NCBI GenBank assembly: GCA_021799755.1
Contig: JAJYZU010000031.1
Coordinates: forward strand, 1 to 10,306
Length of the DNA stretch: 10,306 bases
Origin: Thermoplasmata archaeon
Lineage (GTDB): Archaea; Thermoplasmatota; Thermoplasmata; Thermoplasmatales; Thermoplasmataceae
Direction: 5' to 3'
Made by a program: the position numbers and the translations under genes
Notes under the pieces: model-generated
The model's database searches: none
Told to the model about the DNA's origin: nothing
What the model saw: only the letters and a program-made list of their open reading frames with translations
Part shown: positions 6,147 through 10,306 of the stretch, piece after piece
Layout of the letters: each line of letters opens with the position of its first letter
How positions within the stretch are numbered: position 1 is the stretch's first letter

Positions 6147-6659
6147 TCAGGCTTGAGTGGATCTGTCTGGAATCTTTGGAATGCTGGATTTTATCTCCTT
6201 CAGCATCTCCTTTCTATGATCGTTCCTCACTTTTCCCTCCTCCCAGCGCCTTCTGTCGTCATCAGTTTCGAGAATCAAGCCTGGCACTTCAGACGGCCTG
6301 CCATCTAAGCCTATTGCCACATAAGTGACAAATGCATTGGTGGTGAATTTCTTTTCTCCGGTCAGACCGTTTTCGGAAAAGACATTGATCTCCACCTCCA
6401 TAGTCTCCCTGGTGACGAAATTCAGTCTTCCTGTCATATGAACAATGTCCCCCATGGATATTGGCGAGAGAAAGAACAGACTGTCGATGCTCCCAGTAAC
6501 GGAATTTCTCCTTGAATGTTTGATAGCGACTATCGATGCAACGTTGTCGATCCATTCCATAAGATGACCGCCGTAAAGATTGTTGAAAATGTTGGTGTCT
6601 CCTGGCAACACCATTCTCTCCAGTTGCGTGAATGATTCTCTCCAGCTTTTGCTCTCCAT
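6147..6659 (-). CDS. acyl-CoA thioesterase, hotdog fold (YciA/BACH type)
   Basis: Hydrolyses acyl-CoA to free CoA and fatty acid in the cytoplasm. The diagnostic motif LPGDTNIFNNLYGGHLMEWID (18-38 from the chosen ATG) carries the conserved Asn23, the Gly-Gly pair and Asp38 of the hotdog acyl-CoA hydrolases. Later come the VTGSIDSLFFLSPISMGDIV strand/turn block and FTTNAFVTYVAIGLDGRPSEVPGL, matching the YciA/YkhA/ACOT7 family. The length is 170 residues, usual for single-domain members. An upstream in-frame ATG at 6710 would add 17 residues and overlap the permease gene by 19 nt; the ATG at 6659 gives the standard family N-terminus (MESKSWRESFTQLERMVLP) and has a TTTAAA box 24 bp upstream, so it is preferred. 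Substrate chain length cannot be deduced. In an organism with isoprenoid ether lipids the role is probably in acyl-CoA turnover rather than membrane fatty-acid synthesis. Confidence 0.9.
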   Translation of the reverse strand: MESKSWRESFTQLERMVLPGDTNIFNNLYGGHLMEWIDNVASIVAIKHSRRNSVTGSIDSLFFLSPISMGDIVHMTGRLNFVTRETMEVEINVFSENGLTGEKKFTTNAFVTYVAIGLDGRPSEVPGLILETDDDRRRWEEGKVRNDHRKEMLKEIKSSIPKIPDRSTQA

Positions 6660-6680
6660 GGATACTAAATATACTTCTCG

Positions 6681-6686
6681 TTTAAA
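6681..6686 (-). promoter_or_regulatory. possible TATA box of the thioesterase gene
   Basis: TTTAAA, centred about 24 bp before the ATG at 6659 and lying just past the stop of the permease gene (6692). The position suits a leaderless transcript and supports the shorter thioesterase start, though the motif itself is weak. Confidence 0.35.
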
Positions 6687-6691
6687 GATGT

Positions 6692-8161
6692 TCAGTCCTT
6701 TTGATTCCATCTAGAAATTGCATACAAAAGCGGAAGAATAATCCATGACAGCACAACCGGAGCGGTTGCTGTCCTATACAAAGCGGAAAAGGAGTATGGT
6801 CTCGCGATGATGATACTCATAAGGTTGCTTGACCCACTCAGTACATCAACTGTCAGGCTTGATGGATTGACAAAAGAAACCAAATCATAAACGTTGGCTG
6901 TGTAGGATCCAAGCATGTTGTTTGAATATACAATAGCCATCAGGAGCGGTACTGCTATTGATAAAACGACAAAGATAAGCAGACTCGTAAATATTATCCT
7001 GTCAGATTTTTGGCTCAGAACAGATATCAGAAAGGTGATTGTTAAAAATGCAAGGCTCTCCGCAAGAAGCCCTATCGCTATTATAGATAATGTGCCTAAT
7101 GGAAAATTAGCGTCCTCCATTACAAGCGGGGTAAGATAGATCAGAACCGCCATTGAAATTACAGCCACCGTCAGGAAGAGTGATGAGATCAAATATCGTA
7201 CGGTGATTATCTGGGTCCGGGTAACCGGCCTCACAAGGACTGAATCCAGTATACCCTCACCCTTCTGTGATCCAAACAGGCTGTAGCCGACAACTATTGC
7301 CATGACTGGGATTATCATAAGATAGATGACGGAGAATCCATCAAGAAGAACAGATAACATCATCAATGGACCTGGAGCAGTCACAGCGAGATTTTGCGGA
7401 CCGTAATAAATGCTGGAAACCGAAGTGGATCCGGAACTGTTTTCTGACGTGTATTTGTAATTATAGTACGAGAATTGAACCTGTCCTGAATCATTGTGGT
7501 AGAGAATATATGGGGACACGTCAACTGTGGATATCCGGGTGTGAACGGTCGTAATGTACGTATAATTGCTGTTTGATGAAAATGAGGAGAGCAAATATAA
7601 CTTCAGAGGTACAAACTCTTTGCCTGGCTCAAGCAGAACGACCGACGAAAACTCGACATAATTGTCATTTACATACGAGGAGCTGAATCTCTGCGCAAGG
7701 ATCCCATAGTATCCCGGATCAGTTGAGTTATAGAAAAAAACGTTTCCAGAAATAGAAGAATTATCACAGATGAATGAATAATCAGCAGACAAGCTTAATA
7801 CCGGTTTACTTATGGATTCAGAAGATGCTTTGAATGTGGTGTTAACGAAGCCGGAAAATGCAGAATTGTTGTACAGACTAAATGCATATTGTGGTGCGTT
7901 TAAAAAAGTGAGTGACAGATAACTGGCTGACACCGGCTTTCCTGAACTCCACATGAAGTAACTGTCGATGAAGTAAGTTCCGTTCCTATAAAAATATGTG
8001 CCATAGGCGTTAACATTTTTCATTGATGGCTCTGAAGAATGCACGTTGTAAAGCGCTTCCGCCCCAATCATTAATCCAAGAAGTGCGAAAACCAGAATAA
8101 CTACGTACAACAATCTCGAACGCAGTGCTCTTCTGACTTCCTGCTTAACATAGTGTTTCAT
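6692..8161 (-). CDS. ABC-2 type exporter permease with large extracytoplasmic domain
   Basis: 489-residue membrane subunit of an ABC exporter. An N-terminal helix (about 17-37) follows a basic cytoplasmic start (KQEVRRALRSR). Residues 38-267 form an extracytoplasmic domain rich in Ser, Tyr and Asn with eight N-x-S/T sequons (NGT, NNS, NTT, NSS, NST, NYT, NDS, NSS), consistent with N-glycosylation in an acidophilic archaeon. Five further helices follow at about 268-296, 323-346, 355-382, 388-411 and 466-483. The cytoplasmic loop after helix 2 (GSQKGEGILDSVLVRPVTRTQII, 297-319) is the typical ABC-2/NatB coupling loop (GxLdsllxxPvsR). The ATG overlaps the stop of the ATPase gene by four bases (ATGA), so the two subunits are coupled. 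The substrate is unknown. No second permease is visible, so the complex is probably a homodimer of this subunit with two ATPases. Confidence 0.88.
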   Translation of the reverse strand: MKHYVKQEVRRALRSRLLYVVILVFALLGLMIGAEALYNVHSSEPSMKNVNAYGTYFYRNGTYFIDSYFMWSSGKPVSASYLSLTFLNAPQYAFSLYNNSAFSGFVNTTFKASSESISKPVLSLSADYSFICDNSSISGNVFFYNSTDPGYYGILAQRFSSSYVNDNYVEFSSVVLLEPGKEFVPLKLYLLSSFSSNSNYTYITTVHTRISTVDVSPYILYHNDSGQVQFSYYNYKYTSENSSGSTSVSSIYYGPQNLAVTAPGPLMMLSVLLDGFSVIYLMIIPVMAIVVGYSLFGSQKGEGILDSVLVRPVTRTQIITVRYLISSLFLTVAVISMAVLIYLTPLVMEDANFPLGTLSIIAIGLLAESLAFLTITFLISVLSQKSDRIIFTSLLIFVVLSIAVPLLMAIVYSNNMLGSYTANVYDLVSFVNPSSLTVDVLSGSSNLMSIIIARPYSFSALYRTATAPVVLSWIILPLLYAISRWNQKD

Positions 8162-9057
8162 TCGTTCACCAGCTTGAAAAACAGATCCTCCAGGCTCCTT
8201 CCCTCATTCCTGAGTTCTGATATCCTGTACCCCATTGTTGTAAGTTCACTGTTTAAAATGGATATCTCTGTTGAAGTGTTGTTTAAGACAAAGTTTTTGC
8301 CGTTCCGTTCTACAATCCCAAACTTTCCAAGTATCTGATCGATCCTTTCGTCAGGATTTTCAATTCTAATAATGATCTTTTTGCCCTTCACATCAAAAAT
8401 CTCGCGTGTATCTATCACCTTTGCGATCCTGCCCCTATGTATTATTGCGATCCTGTCGGCAATTCCCTCAAGTTCCGTGAGTATGTGTGTTGACAGAAAG
8501 ATTGATTTACCCTGCATTCTCATGTCTCTGAGCATGGATCTGAGTATCCTTATTCCGTCAGGATCCAGGCCGTTCAGTACTTCATCCAGAACCAGATTCT
8601 TTGGATCGTTCAGGAGAGATGCCACTATGGAAAACCTTTTCAGCATACCCTGGGAGAAATTCCCCAGTTTCTCAAAACGATTACTGTAGAGCGAAAATTG
8701 CTTCAACAGTTCTTCTATTCTGTTAAATGCAGTCCTCTTTCCAATGCCATAGAATCCGGCAAAGTACGTGAGTAGCTGGATGGGATTTGACTGCCTGTCG
8801 AAGAACGTGAATTCCGGAACCATTCCTATGGCTGATGACGCTGCCACCTTTTCTGTTACGATGTCATGCCCGTCAATAAGAACACGTCCAGCTGTAGGTC
8901 TTGTGAGTCCGGCAATTATCCTGATAGTTGTAGTTTTTCCAGCCCCGTTCAGTCCAGCAAAACCCATAATTTCACCATCCCGTATATCCAGGTTAATGCT
9001 GTCGACTGCAACAGACCCGTTATCGAATTTTTTGGTAAGATTTTCGATCGCGATCAA
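8158..9057 (-). CDS. ABC transporter ATP-binding protein (NatA/CcmA-like)
   Basis: 299-residue ATPase subunit partnering the downstream permease. Motifs: Walker A GLNGAGKTT (35-43); a Q-loop region with Pro81-Glu82 in place of Gln, as in many ABC-2 exporter ATPases; a divergent signature NFSQGMLKR (133-141) instead of LSGGQxxR; Walker B LVLDE (155-159), continuing as DEVLNGLDPDG where DEPxxGLDP is usual; and the H-switch His191 in FLSTHIL. A C-terminal regulatory domain of about 80 residues follows. The start is TTG: the in-frame codon two positions upstream is TGA, and MIAIENLTKKF is the standard family N-terminus. No ribosome binding site is seen; a TATA-like TTTTATTA lies about 30 bp upstream, so the transcript is leaderless or nearly so. 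First gene of the two-gene ABC operon, divergent from rpiA. Confidence 0.93.
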   Translation of the reverse strand: MIAIENLTKKFDNGSVAVDSINLDIRDGEIMGFAGLNGAGKTTTIRIIAGLTRPTAGRVLIDGHDIVTEKVAASSAIGMVPEFTFFDRQSNPIQLLTYFAGFYGIGKRTAFNRIEELLKQFSLYSNRFEKLGNFSQGMLKRFSIVASLLNDPKNLVLDEVLNGLDPDGIRILRSMLRDMRMQGKSIFLSTHILTELEGIADRIAIIHRGRIAKVIDTREIFDVKGKKIIIRIENPDERIDQILGKFGIVERNGKNFVLNNTSTEISILNSELTTMGYRISELRNEGRSLEDLFFKLVNE

Positions 9058-9082
9058 GACTCATGATTTATGATTCTTGTTC

Positions 9083-9090
9083 TAATAAAA
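9083..9090 (-). promoter_or_regulatory. TATA-like box of the ABC exporter operon
   Basis: The minus strand reads TTTTATTA, centred about 30 bp upstream of the TTG start at 9057. A near-leaderless transcript would result. No other AT-rich element fits better in this divergent spacer. Confidence 0.4.
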
Positions 9091-9150
9091 TTTCGTCATT
9101 CGTTTCGTGTTATCTCTCATAATTCAATACCTGAGGCTGGGGAGTTCATA

Positions 9151-9160
9151 ATGAACACAG
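9151..9160 (+). repeat. 10-bp direct repeat copy A (start of SD-led mini-ORF)
   Basis: ATGAACACAG occurs exactly at 9151-9160 and again at 9221-9230, where it is the first ten bases of rpiA. At copy A the ATG opens a 14-codon frame (9151-9195, product MNTVTEVTGMNNYC) preceded by GGGGAG with a 6-nt spacer, one of the few Shine-Dalgarno-like sequences in the window. It may be a duplicated gene start, an upstream ORF controlling rpiA, or chance. The 163 bp spacer 9058-9220 otherwise holds only the promoters of the ABC operon and rpiA. Confidence 0.4.
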
Positions 9161-9190
9161 TTACTGAAGTGACAGGCATGAATAACTATT

Positions 9191-9197
9191 GTTAAAT
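9191..9197 (+). promoter_or_regulatory. possible TATA box of rpiA
   Basis: GTTAAAT, centred about 27 bp before the rpiA ATG at 9221, is in the right place for a leaderless transcript but is a weak match. A better TATA-like sequence (AAAAATATAC, 9205-9214) would instead place initiation near the second or third in-frame ATG (9233 or 9242). Confidence 0.3.
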
Positions 9198-9220
9198 CCA
9201 AATGAAAAATATACTATCAC

Positions 9221-9898
9221 ATGAACACAGAAATGGAAAAGATGAATTCAGCATATGCAGCACTCAGTTATGTGAAAGAGGGTGACGTGGTCGGACTCGG
9301 AACAGGGACCACTGTGAAGTTCTTCATAGAAAGGCTTGCAGAGGAAATTGGACAGGGCCTTTCGGTGCGATGCGTGGCAACGTCCAGGAATACTGAACAG
9401 ATGGCCAAATCCTTGGGGATACAGGTTTTCGACAACATATCGAAAATTGATGTTGATGTTGACGGGGCAGATGAGATAGATGCCAACGGGAACATGATCA
9501 AGGGCGGTGGAGGTGCCCTTTTCAGGGAGAAAATCGTTGCATACAACAGCAGGAAGGTCATCATTATTGCGGACAGCACAAAGCTGCATCCCGAGGGTAT
9601 AGGGAATTTCGGAATTCCCGTTGAGGTCAATCCATTTCTTTCTCAGAATACCCGTTACAACCTGGAAAGGCTGGGAGGAATATGCAGGTTCAGAGACGAC
9701 GGGAATTTTTACACTGACAACGGGAACCTCATACTGGACTGCCACTTCGGAATAATAACGAATCCCATTCACATGGAACAGAACATAAAGATGATCCCGG
9801 GGGTTGTTGAGGTTGGAATATTCACAAACCTTGCCAACACACTGCTGCTGGGCAGGGAATCTAATATTGAGGTAGTGAATTTCAACAGAAAACAATAA
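9221..9898 (+). CDS. rpiA: ribose-5-phosphate isomerase A
   Basis: Interconverts ribulose 5-phosphate and ribose 5-phosphate, supplying ribose for nucleotides, in the cytoplasm. At 225 residues it has the usual family length and aligns without gaps to the E. coli enzyme over the first 100 residues. Motifs: GLGTGTTVKFF (25-35, phosphate loop), ATSRNTEQMA (53-62), DVDVDGADEID (77-87), KGGGGALFREK (94-104), DSTKL, PVEVNPF and DNGNLILDCHF. Asp81, Asp84, Lys94 and Glu103 sit at the positions of the E. coli catalytic residues. The start at 9221 puts the N-terminus level with E. coli RpiA (AAL at 13-15 in both), though ATGs at 9233 and 9242 are possible given the promoter spacing. It stands alone: divergent from the ABC operon, convergent with the winged-helix regulator gene. 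Confidence 0.97.
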   Translation: MNTEMEKMNSAYAALSYVKEGDVVGLGTGTTVKFFIERLAEEIGQGLSVRCVATSRNTEQMAKSLGIQVFDNISKIDVDVDGADEIDANGNMIKGGGGALFREKIVAYNSRKVIIIADSTKLHPEGIGNFGIPVEVNPFLSQNTRYNLERLGGICRFRDDGNFYTDNGNLILDCHFGIITNPIHMEQNIKMIPGVVEVGIFTNLANTLLLGRESNIEVVNFNRKQ

Positions 9899-9903
9899 AA
9901 TAA

Positions 9904-9921
9904 TTTTTTAGAGAAATTTTT
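9904..9921 (+). terminator. T-rich terminator after rpiA
   Basis: A T6 run (9904-9909) and a T5 run (9917-9921) follow the rpiA stop at once, without a hairpin, in the 34 bp gap to the convergent regulator gene. This fits the poly-T intrinsic terminators of euryarchaeotes. Confidence 0.55.
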
Positions 9922-9932
9922 CAACAGAGAAT

Positions 9933-10292
9933 CTACTGCTTCTGATAGCTCTTGAGCTCCGCAATGGTCTGGTTTATCTCGCCTATCTTGTTGCTCAGAT
10001 CCTGTATGATTTCCTCAAGTATCTCGTTGAATGTTTTAGAGAGTTTGTATCCATGAATGGGTCTTCCCTTTCCCTCCTTCTTCATGTTACGCTTATTGAT
10101 CCAGCCTTTTCTCCTCAGCCATTGCATAGCAATTGATACCTCGGGCTGCCTCAGGCTTGTTTCCCTCTCTATTTCAACACTCGTGATCTCGCCCTTGTCC
10201 CTTATGTATACCAGGGTGTACGCAACGCTTCTCGGTATGTCTGATATTATGAGGTATTTCGCCAACTTGTTGCTTTCTTCAGAAATTACCAT
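9933..10292 (-). CDS. archaeal winged-helix transcriptional regulator
   Basis: 119-residue DNA-binding protein. Residues 11-85 form a winged helix of the archaeal ArsR/TrmB-like type: an N-terminal YLIISDIPRSVAYTLVYI (13-30); GEITSVEIERETSLRQPEVSIAM (34-56), with the recognition helix around LRQPEVSIA; then WLRRKGWI (58-65) and the wing KKEGKGRPIHGYKL (71-84). The LRQPEVSIA...GKGRP signature is shared by a broadly distributed archaeal regulator family whose targets are mostly unknown. Residues 86-119 are amphipathic and charged (EILEEIIQDLSNKIGEI), a probable coiled coil for dimerisation. The ATG at 10292 is only 14 bp from the window edge, so its promoter is not visible; another ATG at 10304 is out of frame. 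It is convergent with rpiA and has no evident link to it. No metal-binding cysteines are present. Confidence 0.85.
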   Translation of the reverse strand: MVISEESNKLAKYLIISDIPRSVAYTLVYIRDKGEITSVEIERETSLRQPEVSIAMQWLRRKGWINKRNMKKEGKGRPIHGYKLSKTFNEILEEIIQDLSNKIGEINQTIAELKSYQKQ

Positions 10293-10306
10293 AACTATCC
10301 ATGCTT

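Noticed and set aside
6108..6308. 66-codon plus-strand frame covering the thioesterase 3' end
   Set aside because: Antisense to the conserved end of the thioesterase gene; no promoter or family resemblance.
9248..9895. 215-codon open frame on the minus strand opposite rpiA, with a shorter one at 9268-9630
   Set aside because: Both mirror the codon structure of a certain rpiA gene, show no family motifs, and have no promoter in the expected place.
1..10306. CRISPR arrays, tRNA/rRNA genes and insertion sequences
   Set aside because: No regularly spaced repeats, cloverleaf-like sequences or transposase motifs were found in the short intergenic gaps.

Overview
The window looks like chromosomal DNA of an archaeon, most likely a member of the Thermoplasmata (Thermoplasma/Ferroplasma/Cuniculiplasma-like). 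The grounds are archaeal-type genes (an MptD-type dihydroneopterin aldolase, a Trm1 tRNA methyltransferase, the start of a UbiA-type lipid prenyltransferase, an archaeal winged-helix regulator), TATA-like boxes about 24-30 bp upstream of start codons with almost no Shine-Dalgarno sequences (leaderless mRNAs), moderate GC, and very tight gene packing. The lineage is an inference; there is no rRNA here to fix it.

Left block (1-2110, minus strand): an operon reading mptD > THEP1-like NTPase > trm1 > ubiA-like gene (cut by the window edge). The first three genes are joined by 1-4 nt stop/start overlaps. A 176 bp divergent promoter region (2111-2286) separates it from a small two-helix membrane protein gene on the plus strand (2287-2571), whose stop codon overlaps tail-to-tail with the next operon.

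Central block (2568-6056, minus strand): four tightly coupled genes from one TATA box at about 6080. In transcription order they encode a 93-aa two-helix VirB2/TrbC-like pilin candidate, a polytopic VirB6/TrbL-like protein, a VirB3/PrgI-like protein with an extra cytoplasmic domain, and a VirB4-like ATPase with intact Walker A and B motifs. No relaxase, coupling protein, integrase or attachment site is visible, and housekeeping genes flank it on both sides. This is the core of a type IV secretion/conjugation machine without mobilisation genes, the same composition as the Ced/Ted DNA-import systems of Thermoproteota. A domesticated DNA-exchange apparatus in a Thermoplasmata-like genome is the main discovery candidate of the window.

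Right block: a hotdog-fold acyl-CoA thioesterase (6147-6659, minus), an ABC-2 exporter made of a permease with a large sequon-rich extracytoplasmic domain (6692-8161, minus) and its ATPase (8158-9057, minus), then on the plus strand ribose-5-phosphate isomerase A (9221-9898), convergent with an archaeal winged-helix regulator (9933-10292, minus). The 163 bp region between the ABC operon and rpiA contains a duplicated 10-bp gene-start sequence and a Shine-Dalgarno-led 14-codon mini-ORF. No tRNA, rRNA, CRISPR array or insertion sequence was seen.
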